A stretch of DNA of 57,420 nucleotides. Source: Afipia sp. GTDB lineage: Bacteria; Pseudomonadota; Alphaproteobacteria; Rhizobiales; Xanthobacteraceae. The notes under the pieces were generated by a model, which worked only from the letters and a program-made list of their open reading frames with translations, had not been told where the DNA came from and ran no database searches. Location of the stretch: positions 1-57,420 of the forward strand of contig JAFVHU010000051.1 in the NCBI GenBank assembly GCA_017474385.1, given 5' to 3'. Shown here in pieces: positions 43,195 to 53,179 of this stretch. Position numbers and translations under genes: made by a program. The first letter of the stretch is position 1. Each line of letters begins with the position of its first letter.

Positions 43195-43758
43195 ATGGCT
43201 AAACCGCACGTCATGCGCATTGAAGGCTATGTGATTGTTTCCGCCGACGGCATGCTCGCCGACGCGCACGGCGTTATGCCCGCGACGCTGAAGTTCGACG
43301 CTGATCAGAAGTTCTTCGATGCCGCGCTCGACGCCGCGAACCTGATCGTTCACGGCAAATACTCTTTCGAGGACCAGCCGCATTCGCCCCAGCGCTCGCG
43401 CATTATACTGACGCGCAGCGTCTCCGCCCTCGCCCCCGATCCATCCAATTCCAAAGCGACCTTGTGGAATCCCGCAGGAGCGTCGTTCGAGGACGCCTGC
43501 CGTCATGCCGGTGTGACCACAGGAACAGCCGCAATCATTGGCGGTCCCGGTGTGTTTGAGATGTTCATGGATCGCTACGACACGTTCTGGCTGTCGCAGG
43601 CGCACCGTTTGAAAATTCCGGACGGCATCGGCTGCTTCCCCGATGTGCCGTCGCGCTCGCCGCAGGACGTTCTCGCCGCGCACGGTCTCACGCCAACGGA
43701 GACGCGCATTCTCGATGCCGCGCGGGAGGTCGACGTGACGGCGTGGCGGCGGAGCTAG
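43195..43758 (+). CDS. DHFR-like (RibD C-terminal type) protein
   Basis: 187 residues. MRIEGYVIVSADGMLADAHGVMP (substrate loop as in RibD/DHFR), ANLIVHGKYSFE and GTAAIIGGPGVFEMFM (NADPH-binding GGxx). No deaminase domain is present. Many such stand-alone proteins are reductases of unknown substrate. The start may instead be the ATG at 43213. Its stop overlaps the convergent DoxX gene by four bases. Confidence 0.75.
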   Translation: MAKPHVMRIEGYVIVSADGMLADAHGVMPATLKFDADQKFFDAALDAANLIVHGKYSFEDQPHSPQRSRIILTRSVSALAPDPSNSKATLWNPAGASFEDACRHAGVTTGTAAIIGGPGVFEMFMDRYDTFWLSQAHRLKIPDGIGCFPDVPSRSPQDVLAAHGLTPTETRILDAAREVDVTAWRRS

Positions 43759-44210
43759 ACGCCGGTGTATCGGCCGCTGTCTTCCATCGCCACCGGACGC
43801 GGATAGCCCGCGATCACCAGGAGGCCGCCGATCAGCGACAGGTTCTTCAGCGCATGGATCATGTTGTTGATGCGGTCCGCACCGGTCATGTCCCAGAAAT
43901 TGTGGAAATAGAACGTCGTCACCGCGACGAACAGCACCAGCAGCCAGGCGAAAGTCCGCGTGCCGAAATTCAGCGCGATGAACAATCCGCCGATCACTTC
44001 CAGAGCGCCCGCCAGGATCGCCAGCATCTGCGCGGTCGGCATCCCGGTGATACCCTCAAGCTGGCTCGTGTACTGCGTCAGCATCGCCGGAAGGACGACC
44101 TTCTCGGTGATCGCCTGGGTGGTTGAGGCGATATCGAACAGCTTGGAGGCGCCGGAAAACACAAACAGAACGACGAATAAAACACGTCCAACTGTAACGA
44201 TGGCTGGCAT
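43755..44210 (-). CDS. DoxX family membrane protein
   Basis: 151 residues from MPAIVTVGRVLFVVLFVFSGASKLFD; four membrane helices. DoxX signature: RVLFVVLFVFSGASK, AILAGALEVIGGLFIALNFGTR, FHNFWDM and NNMIHALKNLSLIGGLLVI. The family is linked to thiol/redox or quinone-linked membrane functions, without a settled role. Convergent with the DHFR-like gene. Confidence 0.88.
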   Translation of the reverse strand: MPAIVTVGRVLFVVLFVFSGASKLFDIASTTQAITEKVVLPAMLTQYTSQLEGITGMPTAQMLAILAGALEVIGGLFIALNFGTRTFAWLLVLFVAVTTFYFHNFWDMTGADRINNMIHALKNLSLIGGLLVIAGYPRPVAMEDSGRYTGV

Positions 44211-44259
44211 TTGTCGGCCCCACTGAAATCCCGCGAACGGGACTATACAGGAGTTGCCG

Positions 44260-46569
44260 TCAACCGAACAGCGTCGGCTGCTGCCGCCCCGCCCGCTCCT
44301 GCGCCTCGACCGCCGCAACCGCCGTCATGTTGAGAATCCCGCGCGCCGTCACCGACGGCGTCAGGATGTGCGCCGGACGCGTCGGTCCGATCAGGATCGG
44401 CCCGACCGGCAGCGCGTCCGCGAGGATCTTGATCATCTGATAGGCGATATTGGCCGCGTCGAGGTTCGGCATGATCAGGATATTGGCCGAACCTTCGAGC
44501 CGGGAATGCGGCAGCACGAGCTGGCGCGACAGCGCAGTCAGTGCGGAATCGCCCTGCATTTCGCCGTCGGCTTCGATCTCGGGATGGTCGTTCACCAATA
44601 TCTCGGTGGCGCGCCGCATCTTCTGCGCCGACGAGGAATCGTAGCTGCCGAAATCCGAATGCGACAGGAAGGCGACCTTCGGCTTGATGCCGAACCGCTG
44701 AACGTGGACGGCGGCAAGCGCCGCCATTTCCGCCAGCTCCTCTGCCGTCGGATTCGGACGGATCTGGGTGTCGGCGATGAAATAGGCGCCCTTGCTGGTG
44801 ATGACCAGCGCCAGTGCCGAATAGTCCGCGAGTCCCGGCGTCACGCCGATGATCTCGCGAATGCGCCGCAGATGGCTCATGTAACGGCCGTCGACGCCGC
44901 ACAGCATGGCGTCGGCTTCGCCTCGCGCCACCGCGAGCGCCGCAATCACGGTCGCATTGGTGCGCACCAGAGTCCGTGCAGCTTCCGGCGTGATGCCGTG
45001 CCGCCCGGCCAGATCGATATAGCTTTGCACGTAAGAGCGATAACGCGGATCGTCTTCGGGGTTGATCAGATCGAAATCGCTGCCGGGATTGATCGACAGG
45101 CCGAACCGCTTGATGCGCGCGGCCACCACGGACGGGCGTCCCACCAGAATCGGACGCGCCAGCTTCTCCTCGAGCACCACCTGCACCGCGCGCAGCACGC
45201 GCTCGTCCTCGCCTTCGGCGTAGATCACGCGCACCGGCTGGGTCTTGGCTTTCGCGAACACCGGCTTCATCACAAGGCCGGATCGGAATGCGAAGCGATC
45301 GAGCTGGCTGGTATAGGCGTCGAAATCGGTGATGGGTCGCGTCGCGACGCCGGACTCCATGGCGGCTTTGGCCACCGCCGGCGCCACACGCAGGATCAGC
45401 CGGGGATCGAACGGGCTCGGGATCAGCGAGCCGGGACCGAAGCCCTGGGTCTCGCCGCCGTCGAAACGCGTCACTACATCGGACGGCGGATCGCGCGCGA
45501 GCTGCGCCAGCGCATCCACCGCAGCGACCTTCATCGCTTCGTTGATCGCCGTGGCGCCGACGTCGAGCGCGCCCCGGAAGATGAAGGGGAAGCACAGAAC
45601 GTTGTTCACCTGATTGGGGAAGTCCGAGCGTCCGGTACAGATCATCGCATCGGGCCGCGCCTTTCGCGCTTCATCCGGCATGATCTCGGGGTTCGGATTG
45701 GCCAGCGCCATCACCAGAGGCTGGTCGGCCATTGCCTTGACCATCTCGGGCTTCAGCACGCCGCCCGCGGACACGCCGAGGAAAATGTCCGCGCCGCCGA
45801 TCACGTCGCCGAGCGTGCGCTTGTCGGTCTTCTGCGCGTAGACGGCCTTCCATTTATCCATCAGCGTATTGCGGCCTTCATAGACAAGGCCGTCGATATC
45901 GCAGACCCAGATGTTCTTGCGCTGCGCGCCAAGCGACACCAAAAGATTGAGACAGGCGATCGCGGCCGCGCCTGCGCCCGACGCAACGATCTTGCAGTCC
46001 TCCAGCTTCTTGCCGTTGATCATCAGCGCGTTGCGAACCGCAGCGCAGACGATGATCGCAGTGCCGTGCTGGTCGTCGTGGAAGACGGGAATTTTCATTC
46101 GCGCCTTGAGCTGCTCCTCGATCTCGAAGCACTCCGGCCCCTTGATATCTTCGAGGTTGATGCCGCCGAAAGTCGGCTCCAGCGCAGCCACCGTCTCCAC
46201 CACACGCGCGATGGTGTCTGCGGCGATCTCGATGTCGAACACATCGATGCCGGCGAATTTCTTGAACAGGACGGCCTTGCCCTCCATCACCGGCTTGGAG
46301 GCCAGCGGGCCGATGTTGCCGAGGCCAAGCACCGCGGTGCCGTTGCTGACGACGGCAACAAGATTGGCGCGCGTTGTCAGCGTCGCCGCCTCGTGCGGAT
46401 CGGCGGCAATCGCTTCGCACGCCGCCGCCACGCCCGGCGAATAGGCCAGCGCGAGGTCGCGCTGGTTCGCCAGCGGCTTGGTCGCCTGAATCTCGAGTTT
46501 ACCGGGCTTGGGAAGTCGATGATACGCCAACGCCGCGAGGCGAAGTTCTTCAGACAACGTCGACGCCAT
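44260..46569 (-). CDS. maeB: NADP-dependent malic enzyme with phosphotransacetylase-like domain
   Basis: Decarboxylates malate to pyruvate with NADP, supplying NADPH and pyruvate; cytoplasmic. 769 residues is the usual MaeB length. Malic domain: [73 protein letters not shown] (metal Asp) and a Rossmann part ([16 protein letters not shown]). The C-terminal ~330 residues (from [18 protein letters not shown]) form a phosphotransacetylase-like regulatory domain. CGGGAG precedes the ATG. Confidence 0.95.
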   Translation of the reverse strand: MASTLSEELRLAALAYHRLPKPGKLEIQATKPLANQRDLALAYSPGVAAACEAIAADPHEAATLTTRANLVAVVSNGTAVLGLGNIGPLASKPVMEGKAVLFKKFAGIDVFDIEIAADTIARVVETVAALEPTFGGINLEDIKGPECFEIEEQLKARMKIPVFHDDQHGTAIIVCAAVRNALMINGKKLEDCKIVASGAGAAAIACLNLLVSLGAQRKNIWVCDIDGLVYEGRNTLMDKWKAVYAQKTDKRTLGDVIGGADIFLGVSAGGVLKPEMVKAMADQPLVMALANPNPEIMPDEARKARPDAMICTGRSDFPNQVNNVLCFPFIFRGALDVGATAINEAMKVAAVDALAQLARDPPSDVVTRFDGGETQGFGPGSLIPSPFDPRLILRVAPAVAKAAMESGVATRPITDFDAYTSQLDRFAFRSGLVMKPVFAKAKTQPVRVIYAEGEDERVLRAVQVVLEEKLARPILVGRPSVVAARIKRFGLSINPGSDFDLINPEDDPRYRSYVQSYIDLAGRHGITPEAARTLVRTNATVIAALAVARGEADAMLCGVDGRYMSHLRRIREIIGVTPGLADYSALALVITSKGAYFIADTQIRPNPTAEELAEMAALAAVHVQRFGIKPKVAFLSHSDFGSYDSSSAQKMRRATEILVNDHPEIEADGEMQGDSALTALSRQLVLPHSRLEGSANILIMPNLDAANIAYQMIKILADALPVGPILIGPTRPAHILTPSVTARGILNMTAVAAVEAQERAGRQQPTLFG

Positions 46570-46649
46570 ACCCGCTCCCGATATTCTCTTTGCCCCGGCT
46601 TGCGCCGGTGCTGTTTAGTCCCGTCCTGCGACGGTTATGCGATTCAATA

Positions 46650-46814
46650 CTAGTGTCCTGAATCCGAAGTTCGCTTCATTTTGGCAGCGCATTCCATAGC
46701 TAACTTCGGATTCAAAAGGACACTAGAAACTATAATTCTAGTGCGGTTTCGGTTCGCAAGTCCGCAAAAGAGCGTGCCGCAGAAACGATGCGGACTTGCG
46801 AACCACCGCACTAG
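46650..46814. repeat. Composite CTAG double-hairpin repeat (copy 2, B then A)
   Basis: Hairpin B: outer arm 46650-46675 (CTAGTGTCCTGAATCCGAAG), inner arm 46698-46726. Linker CTAG-11 bases-CTAG (46723-46741). Hairpin A: inner arm 46738-46766, outer arm 46789-46814. Inner arms are 29 bases, outer arms 26; the extra triplet (TTT read from CTAG) follows the ninth base. The terminal CTAG overlaps the aspS stop codon. Reverse-complement arrangement of the copy at 35962-36120. Confidence 0.88.
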
Positions 46815-48577
46815 GGCAGATTGAGCCGGATATGAAGCTCGCGCAACTGCTTGAGCGAGACCTCGGATGGCGCGCCCATGAGCAAATCTTCGGCACGCTG
46901 GTTCATCGGGAACAGCGAGATTTCGCGCAGGTTGTTCGTACCGCAAAGCAGCATGACAATGCGATCGACACCGGCCGCCATGCCGCCGTGCGGCGGTGCG
47001 CCGTACTGGAATGCTCGATACATGCCGCCGAAACGCTCAATGACCGTTTCCTCGCCATAACCCGCGATCTCGAACGCCTTCACCATCGCCTGCGGGCGAT
47101 GGTTGCGGATGCCGCCCGACGCAATCTCGTAACCGTTGCAGGCGATGTCGTACTGGAACGCCTTGATCGTGAGCGGGTCCTGCGTCTCAAGCGCTTCGAG
47201 GCCACCCTGCGGCATCGAGAACGGGTTGTGCGAGAAGTCGACCTTCTTCTCTTCCTCGTTGTACTCGTACATCGGGAAGTCAACGATCCACGCCAGTTCG
47301 AACCGGTCCTTGTCGATCAGGTTCAGCTCTTCGCCGAGCTTCGTGCGCGCAAGGCCTGCGAACTTCCAGAACTTCTGCGGATCGCCCGCGACGAAGAACG
47401 CAGCGTCGCCTTCCTTCAGGCCAAGCTGTTCACGGACCGCGGCGGTGCGCTCGGGTCCGATGTTGTTGGCGAGCGGGCCCGCGCCCTCGCCACCTTCGCG
47501 CCACATGATGTAGCCGAGGCCCGGCTGGCCTTCGCCCTGCGCCCATGAATTCATACGGTCACAGAACGCGCGTGATCCACCACCCGGACCGGGAATCGCC
47601 CAAACCTGATTGCTGGCGTCTTCCAGCATGCGTGCGAACACCTTGAAGCCGGAACCGCGGAAGTGCTCCGACACGTCCTGCATTACAAGCGGATTACGCA
47701 GGTCCGGCTTGTCGCTGCCGTACTTGCGCAGTGCTTCAGCAAACGGAATGCGTGGCCATTTCTTGGTGACCGGCTTGCCCTTGGCGAAATCCTCGAACAC
47801 ACCGGTAATCACCGGCTCCATCGCGGCGAACACGTCGTCCTGCGTGACAAAGCTCATTTCGAGATCGAGCTGATAGAACTCGCCCGGCAGACGGTCGGCA
47901 CGCGGGTCTTCGTCGCGGAAACACGGCGCGATCTGGAAGTAGCGGTCGAAGCCCGACATCATCAGCAGTTGCTTGTACTGCTGCGGCGCCTGCGGCAGCG
48001 CATAGAACTTGCCGGGATGAATGCGCGACGGTACGAGGAAGTCGCGCGCACCTTCCGGCGACGACGCGGTGAGGATCGGCGTCTGGAATTCGAAGAAGCC
48101 GGCCTTCTTCATCCGCGCGCGCATCGAGTCGACGATGGCGCCGCGTGTCATGATGTTCTGGTGCAGCTTCTCGCGGCGCAGATCGAGGAAGCGATACTTG
48201 AGTCGGATTTCCTCGGGATATTCCTGATCGCCGAACACCGGCATCGGCAGTTCGCCGGCCTCGCCGAGCACTTCGATGTCGGCGATGAACACTTCAACTG
48301 TGCCGGTCGGCAAATCAGGATTGTCCGTGCCTTCGGGACGGCGGCGGACCTTGCCGTCGATCTTCACCACCCACTCGGCGCGCAGTTTTTCGGCCAGACC
48401 GAATGCCTTCGAATCCGGATCGACCACGCATTGCGTCATCCCGTAGTGGTCGCGCAGATCGATGAACAGCAGTCCACCATGGTCGCGGATGCGGTGACAC
48501 CAGCCGGACAGCCGGACCTCCTGGCCAATGTCGGAATCGCGGAGGGCGCCGCAGGTGTGGGAACGATAACGGTGCAT
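46811..48577 (-). CDS. aspS: Aspartate--tRNA ligase
   Basis: Charges tRNA-Asp (and probably tRNA-Asn). 588 residues, bacterial type: N-terminal OB fold (1-105), class II core with [58 protein letters not shown] (motif 2), the GAD insertion (about 290-420) and [11 protein letters not shown] (motif 3). His33 in RIRDHGG is the residue found in non-discriminating AspRS, where E. coli has Leu. Start at MHRYRSH after AGGA. The stop codon lies within the CTAG end of a composite repeat. Confidence 0.97.
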   Translation of the reverse strand: MHRYRSHTCGALRDSDIGQEVRLSGWCHRIRDHGGLLFIDLRDHYGMTQCVVDPDSKAFGLAEKLRAEWVVKIDGKVRRRPEGTDNPDLPTGTVEVFIADIEVLGEAGELPMPVFGDQEYPEEIRLKYRFLDLRREKLHQNIMTRGAIVDSMRARMKKAGFFEFQTPILTASSPEGARDFLVPSRIHPGKFYALPQAPQQYKQLLMMSGFDRYFQIAPCFRDEDPRADRLPGEFYQLDLEMSFVTQDDVFAAMEPVITGVFEDFAKGKPVTKKWPRIPFAEALRKYGSDKPDLRNPLVMQDVSEHFRGSGFKVFARMLEDASNQVWAIPGPGGGSRAFCDRMNSWAQGEGQPGLGYIMWREGGEGAGPLANNIGPERTAAVREQLGLKEGDAAFFVAGDPQKFWKFAGLARTKLGEELNLIDKDRFELAWIVDFPMYEYNEEEKKVDFSHNPFSMPQGGLEALETQDPLTIKAFQYDIACNGYEIASGGIRNHRPQAMVKAFEIAGYGEETVIERFGGMYRAFQYGAPPHGGMAAGVDRIVMLLCGTNNLREISLFPMNQRAEDLLMGAPSEVSLKQLRELHIRLNLP

Positions 48578-48751
48578 GGAAATCCTGGAAAACGGCGTCA
48601 GAGACAAGAATCAGGGGATAGGCGCAGGGTTTACCCGAGCGCAGGGAACGCGGCAACCGGATGGTGGCGGTTACCCTCCCGGATAACGGGAAAAAGCTTA
48701 ATAAAAACAATGCGCCCGCTGGCCGTCCTGAAGGCGGGGCGTGAACTGTTT

Positions 48752-49600
48752 TCAGGCCTCGCGCTTGTCCTGCTGGATCACGATGGTCGGGACGCCAAAG
48801 GTCCCGGTCCGCACCGTGAAAACCTGCGTGCCCGGCTTGCGGCCTTCGCGCAGTTCGGAGACCTCAAGGCCCGCCTGCTCGAGCCGGGTCCGCGTGGCCG
48901 CAACATCGGCGACACGCCATGAAACGCCATAAATCTTGTCAGGGCCATCGCTACGGCCATCCTTCAAGCGATGGATAACCTCGAACACCAGATCGCCGGT
49001 CCTGAAAAACAGAAAGCGCGTTCCCAGCGCAGCGATGGTTCGATCGAGCTTCATGTCGAGCCCGAGCCGCGCACCGTAGAGCGCCGCAGTTCGTTCGGGA
49101 TCGGGTGTTGCGATCACAAGATGATCGAGCGCATCGACCGGGGCAGATGCCGTCTCCGGAGATCGCGCCAGCCGTTCGCCCCGCTGAAGAAAGAACAGCC
49201 GGATGCCGTGGGTGGATTCCGCCGACGCACGGGTGCGCTTCCACGTCAGCATGCGGCCCGATGCAACGTCCTTGCTCGCGCCATCGCTGATGGCGTCCGG
49301 TGCAAGGCCGAGCCGCGTGAGGCGGTGATGCACCTTCGCGATGTCGCCGACTTCAAAAGCCAGACTGGCGAGCCCTTCGCCTTGCTCTTCAAGCGCGGCA
49401 CGGACGCGACCGGCAGCCTCGCCCTCACCCGCAGGCGCCATCAATTCGAGCGAGGTGTTCCCGAGCACGAAGATCGCGGTGGCAACTCCGTCGCTTTGTG
49501 CGCGCCACACCGGCGCGCGGCCGAGCAGCGTCTGATAACCGGCAACACCGGCCTCGATGTCGCGAACCAGAACGACGGCGTGATCAAGTCCAGTAATCAT
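48752..49600 (-). CDS. Two-module VOC family protein
   Basis: 282 residues with two VOC modules: LDHAVVLVRDIEAGVAGYQTLLGR (1-120) and ALDHLVIATPDPERTAALYGARLG (about 150-275). The type corresponds to glyoxalase-like domain proteins with FELMAP-like strand (TSLELMAPAGEG). Metal-dependent small-molecule enzyme; substrate unknown. Encoded upstream of aspS on the same strand, 174 bases away. Confidence 0.8.
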   Translation of the reverse strand: MITGLDHAVVLVRDIEAGVAGYQTLLGRAPVWRAQSDGVATAIFVLGNTSLELMAPAGEGEAAGRVRAALEEQGEGLASLAFEVGDIAKVHHRLTRLGLAPDAISDGASKDVASGRMLTWKRTRASAESTHGIRLFFLQRGERLARSPETASAPVDALDHLVIATPDPERTAALYGARLGLDMKLDRTIAALGTRFLFFRTGDLVFEVIHRLKDGRSDGPDKIYGVSWRVADVAATRTRLEQAGLEVSELREGRKPGTQVFTVRTGTFGVPTIVIQQDKREA

Positions 49601-49710
49601 GATGGTGACAAAGCCCGCATGTGGAGCCGCACCTCATCACACTCGCGCGCGCAATGCAGCCCCCTTGCCGCCACGCATGCCACCTCTGAATTTCATCTTG
49701 CGGACGACCC

Positions 49711-49974
49711 CTAGCGATCCTGACGGCAGCGCCACTCGCGCTTGCCTTTCTTTTTGATGCGCTCGTCTGGCCGGCAGGTTTCGGAGAGATCCACGTCCTG
49801 AAACGTACGTGACTTGATGTCGAGATGAATCGTCGAATTGAGATTGACGTGAGGCCGGATCGGGATGTGGGTCCCGGCGTTGACATTGAGGTTGTTCGCC
49901 AAGGCCACGACCGGAACCAGCGATGCGATTATGAGACCTGCCGCGGCGGCACCGATACGAAATCTCCCAGCCAT
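49711..49974 (-). CDS. Small secreted protein
   Basis: 87 residues; AGGGAGA sets the ATG. Signal peptide FRIGAAAAGLIIASLVPVVALA-NN. The mature part LNVNAGTHIPIRPHVNLNSTIHLDIKSRTFQDVDLSETC has beta-strand character, and a basic C-terminus holds the second Cys. Periplasmic or exported; family not recognised. Divergent from rnd. Confidence 0.65.
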   Translation of the reverse strand: MAGRFRIGAAAAGLIIASLVPVVALANNLNVNAGTHIPIRPHVNLNSTIHLDIKSRTFQDVDLSETCRPDERIKKKGKREWRCRQDR

Positions 49975-50140
49975 GGCGAATCTCCCTGAAAATAGTGCAT
50001 TGCGGCAATAATCATTGGTCGCGCAGCACATACTTTCGGTTCAGACCGGGATAAGAGATGTCCCCGGCCATGTCCTGCGGACTGCCCTATCAGCCGATTT
50101 TCGCATGGAAAAATCCGCTCAAGGCGTTCATAACCCCCGC

Positions 50141-51289
50141 ATGGAAATTATTACCACCACTGACGAACTCACCGCCGTCTGCAACCGCCTCGCCAAACAC
50201 CGCGTCATCACAGTCGATACCGAGTTTTTGCGCGAAACCACCTACTATCCCCTGCTCTGTGTCGTTCAACTGGCCAGCGCGGACGAGGCCGCCGTTGTCG
50301 ACGCGCTCGCCGAGGGAATCGACCTCAAGCCGTTCTTCGACCTGATGGCCAACGAGGACGTGTTGAAGGTGTTCCATGCTGCGCGGCAGGACATCGAAAT
50401 CATCTTTCACCGTGCCGGCATCATCCCCCATCCGGTGTTCGATACCCAGGTCGCTGCCATGGTTCTCGGCTACGGCGACAGCATCGCCTACGACCAGCTT
50501 GTCGAACGCATCACCGGTCATCGTCCCGATAAAACCCACCGCTTCACCGACTGGTCGCATCGTCCGCTGACGCAGGACCAGATCGTTTACGCCGTCGCCG
50601 ACGTCACGCATCTGCGCGATGTGTTCGCCGCGCTCGACGCCGATCTCAAGAAGCGCGGCCGCAGCGAATGGGTCAGCGAAGAGATGGAAGTTCTCACCTC
50701 GCCCAAGACCTACGACTTCCATCCGGAGCGAGCATGGGAGCGGCTCAAGACCCGCGTGCGTAAGCCGAAAGAACTCGCGGTGCTGATGGAAGTTGCGGCG
50801 TGGCGCGAACAGGAAGCGCAGAGCCGCGATGTGCCGCGCTCGCGCGTTCTGAAAGACGACGCTATCGGCGACATCGCCACTCACGCACCCACCTCGCTTG
50901 AGCGGCTGGCCGGCCTGCGGTCGCTGCCGAAGGGCTTCGACAAATCGAAATGGGGACAGGACATCGTCGCCGCAGTGAAGCGCGGCATCGCGCGCGACCT
51001 GACCAAGCTGCCGAAACTCGACAAGCCGCGCGGCAATGCCAACGGCGGCGCGACGGTGGAACTTCTGAAAGTTCTGCTGCGCATGACCTCGGAGCGGCAC
51101 GCCGTCGCCAGCAAGGTGATTGCGACCGTGGACGATCTCGAACAGATCGCCGCCGACGACAACGCCGATGTGGGCGCGCTGCACGGCTGGCGCCGCGAGC
51201 TGTTCGGCGAAGCCGCGCTGGCTTTGAAGAAAGGCCGCCTCGCGCTGGCCATCGACAAGGGCCGCGTCGTGCGGGTCGATCGCGAGTAG
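50141..51289 (+). CDS. rnd: Ribonuclease D
   Basis: 3'-5' exoribonuclease for tRNA maturation. 382 residues. DEDDy exonuclease: [10 protein letters not shown] (Asp26, Glu28), [14 protein letters not shown] (Asp) and YAVADVTHL (Tyr, Asp). One HRDC domain follows (about 205-285, [30 protein letters not shown]), then a C-terminal HRDC-like half. Start chosen at [10 protein letters not shown] as in homologues; no clear Shine-Dalgarno is seen. In related genomes rnd tends to neighbour ppx and aspS (from memory), as here. Confidence 0.93.
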   Translation: MEIITTTDELTAVCNRLAKHRVITVDTEFLRETTYYPLLCVVQLASADEAAVVDALAEGIDLKPFFDLMANEDVLKVFHAARQDIEIIFHRAGIIPHPVFDTQVAAMVLGYGDSIAYDQLVERITGHRPDKTHRFTDWSHRPLTQDQIVYAVADVTHLRDVFAALDADLKKRGRSEWVSEEMEVLTSPKTYDFHPERAWERLKTRVRKPKELAVLMEVAAWREQEAQSRDVPRSRVLKDDAIGDIATHAPTSLERLAGLRSLPKGFDKSKWGQDIVAAVKRGIARDLTKLPKLDKPRGNANGGATVELLKVLLRMTSERHAVASKVIATVDDLEQIAADDNADVGALHGWRRELFGEAALALKKGRLALAIDKGRVVRVDRE

Positions 51290-51293
51290 CGCT

Positions 51294-51953
51294 TCAGCGC
51301 GTCTTCCTGAACGTCAGATTGATGCGCTGAGCACCAAGCAGCGGATGCTCGCCGTCCGCCAGCGGCATCACGCCGTGATAGGCCAGCCGCGCTGGCCCGC
51401 CCCACGCGACGACATCGCCATGCGTCAGCCGGTAGCGCGCCGTCTTGTCGGACCGGTTCAGGCCGCCGAACAGGAATGTCGCGGGCAACCCAAGCGACAC
51501 CGATACGATCGGCGCATCGAAATCCAGTTCGTCCTTGTCCTGATGCAGCGACAGCTTGGCGCCGGGCTCATAGCGATTGATGAGACAGGCATCGAGACGG
51601 AAATCGGCGAAGCCTGCTCTGGCAGCGGCGCGCGCCGCCAGATCCGCAAACGCGGCCGGCATCTGCGGCCATGCATGACCGCTTTCAGGGTCGATGGGAT
51701 CATAGCGATAGCCGGTGCGGTCGCTGACCCAGCCAACCCTGCCGCAATTGGTCATCGCCACCGACATCCGGTGCCCGCCGGGCGTGACGAGATGGCGAAA
51801 CGGCGCGCGTTCGATGATGGCGTTCACCGCTTCTATCAACGGCGCTTCCAGCGGCCGCGCAAAGCCAGCGAGCAGCATCGCGCCCGGCGCGAGTTGCACA
51901 TCGCGCAGGTCTACAACATCGCCGTCGAACAGATCACGCATCATCGGTTCCAT
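51294..51953 (-). CDS. alkB: AlkB-type 2-oxoglutarate-dependent dioxygenase
   Basis: Oxidative demethylation of 1-methyladenine and 3-methylcytosine in DNA or RNA. 219 residues. Jelly-roll with LSLHQDKDELDFDAPIVSVSLG (HxD iron ligands), LFGGLNRSDKTARYRLTHGDVVAWGG and AYHGVMPL (third His), then the AlkB signature RINLTFRKTR (2-oxoglutarate Arg). The start is uncertain between ATG 51953 and an ATG nine bases downstream. Convergent with rnd. Confidence 0.9.
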   Translation of the reverse strand: MEPMMRDLFDGDVVDLRDVQLAPGAMLLAGFARPLEAPLIEAVNAIIERAPFRHLVTPGGHRMSVAMTNCGRVGWVSDRTGYRYDPIDPESGHAWPQMPAAFADLAARAAARAGFADFRLDACLINRYEPGAKLSLHQDKDELDFDAPIVSVSLGLPATFLFGGLNRSDKTARYRLTHGDVVAWGGPARLAYHGVMPLADGEHPLLGAQRINLTFRKTR

Positions 51954-52036
51954 AGTGAACGACACGGCCTCGCCGCGCCTGCTTCACTTCAACCGATTCA
52001 GGACGATGCATCCACCCGATTCCGGGATGGCAGTCC

Positions 52037-52076
52037 GCAAAAACAAGCCGGGCGGAAGCTTGAACTTCCGCCCGGC
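52037..52076 (-). terminator. Rho-independent terminator of glnII
   Basis: Perfect 12-bp stem GCCGGGCGGAAG / CTTCCGCCCGGC around a 6-base loop (52047-52076). On the minus strand it is followed by TTGTTTTTG. About 65 bases after the glnII stop. Confidence 0.85.
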
Positions 52077-52141
52077 GGTCACCTGAACCAAAAGGGGTAA
52101 CTCATGGCTCAAGCTATCTCTGATAGCTCGGCCCCAAGCGC

Positions 52142-53179
52142 TTAGGCTGCTGCCTTCTTGGCACCCGTCGGAACTTCGGAGATCGTCTTCAGGATCTGCG
52201 AAGCGATCTGGTAGGGGTCGCCCTGCGAGTTCGGGCGGCGGTCTTCGAGGTAGCCCTTGTACTCGTTATTGACGAAGGAGTGCGGAACGCGGATCGAAGC
52301 ACCGCGATCGGCAATGCCGTAGCTGAACTTGTTCCACGGCGCGGTCTCGTGCTTGCCGGTCAGACGCTTGTCGTTGTCCGGGCCGTAGACGGCGATGTGG
52401 TCCATCAGGTTCTTGTCGAACTGCTTCATCAGAGCTTCGAAATAGTCTTTGCCGCCGACCGTGCGCATGTACTCGGTCGAGAAGTTGGCGTGCATGCCCG
52501 AGCCGTTCCAGTCGGTGTCGCCGAGCGGCTTGCAATGGAATTCGATGTCGATGCCGTACTTCTCGGTGAGACGCAGAAGCAGGTAACGCGCGATCCACAT
52601 CTCGTCAGCGGCCTTCTTGGAGCCTTTGCCGAAAATCTGGAATTCCCACTGGCCCTTCGCCACTTCGGCGTTGATGCCTTCGTGGTTGATGCCGGCGGCG
52701 AGACACAGGTTGAGGTGTTCTTCGACGATCTCGCGAGCAACCGAGCCGACATTCTTGAAGCCGACGCCGGTGTAGTACGGACCCTGCGGAGCCGGATAAC
52801 CTTCCGTCGGGAAGCCGAGCGGACGGCCATCCTTGTAGAAAAAGTATTCCTGCTCGAAGCCGAACCATGCGCCGGCGTCGTCGAGGATGGTGGCGCGCTT
52901 GTTCGTGCTGTGCGGGGTCTTGCCGTCCGGCATCATGACTTCGCACATGACGAGAGCGCCATTGATGCGGGTTGCGTCCGGATAGACGGCAACCGGCTTC
53001 AGAACGCAATCCGAGCTGTGGCCTTCGGCCTGCTGGGTCGAGCTTCCGTCGAAGCCCCAGAGCGGGAGCTGCTCGAGGGTCGGAAACGCATCGAATTCCT
53101 TGATCTGGGTTTTTCCGCGAAGGTTCGGGGTCGGCGTATAGCCATCGAGCCAGATGTACTCGAGCTTGTACTTTGTCAT
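52142..53179 (-). CDS. glnII: Glutamine synthetase II (eukaryotic type)
   Basis: ATP-dependent ammonium assimilation: glutamate to glutamine, cytoplasmic. 345 residues is the GSII length. Beta-grasp N-terminus with LPLWGFDGSSTQQAEGHSSD (catalytic Asp), WFGFEQEYF (metal Glu), GINAEVAKGQWEFQ, HCKPLGDTDWNGSGMHANFST and the ADRGASIRVP region. No adenylylation Tyr loop, as expected for GSII. A sigma-54 element lies upstream and gstI is divergent, so control by nitrogen through NtrC is likely. Strong terminator follows. Confidence 0.97.
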   Translation of the reverse strand: MTKYKLEYIWLDGYTPTPNLRGKTQIKEFDAFPTLEQLPLWGFDGSSTQQAEGHSSDCVLKPVAVYPDATRINGALVMCEVMMPDGKTPHSTNKRATILDDAGAWFGFEQEYFFYKDGRPLGFPTEGYPAPQGPYYTGVGFKNVGSVAREIVEEHLNLCLAAGINHEGINAEVAKGQWEFQIFGKGSKKAADEMWIARYLLLRLTEKYGIDIEFHCKPLGDTDWNGSGMHANFSTEYMRTVGGKDYFEALMKQFDKNLMDHIAVYGPDNDKRLTGKHETAPWNKFSYGIADRGASIRVPHSFVNNEYKGYLEDRRPNSQGDPYQIASQILKTISEVPTGAKKAAA

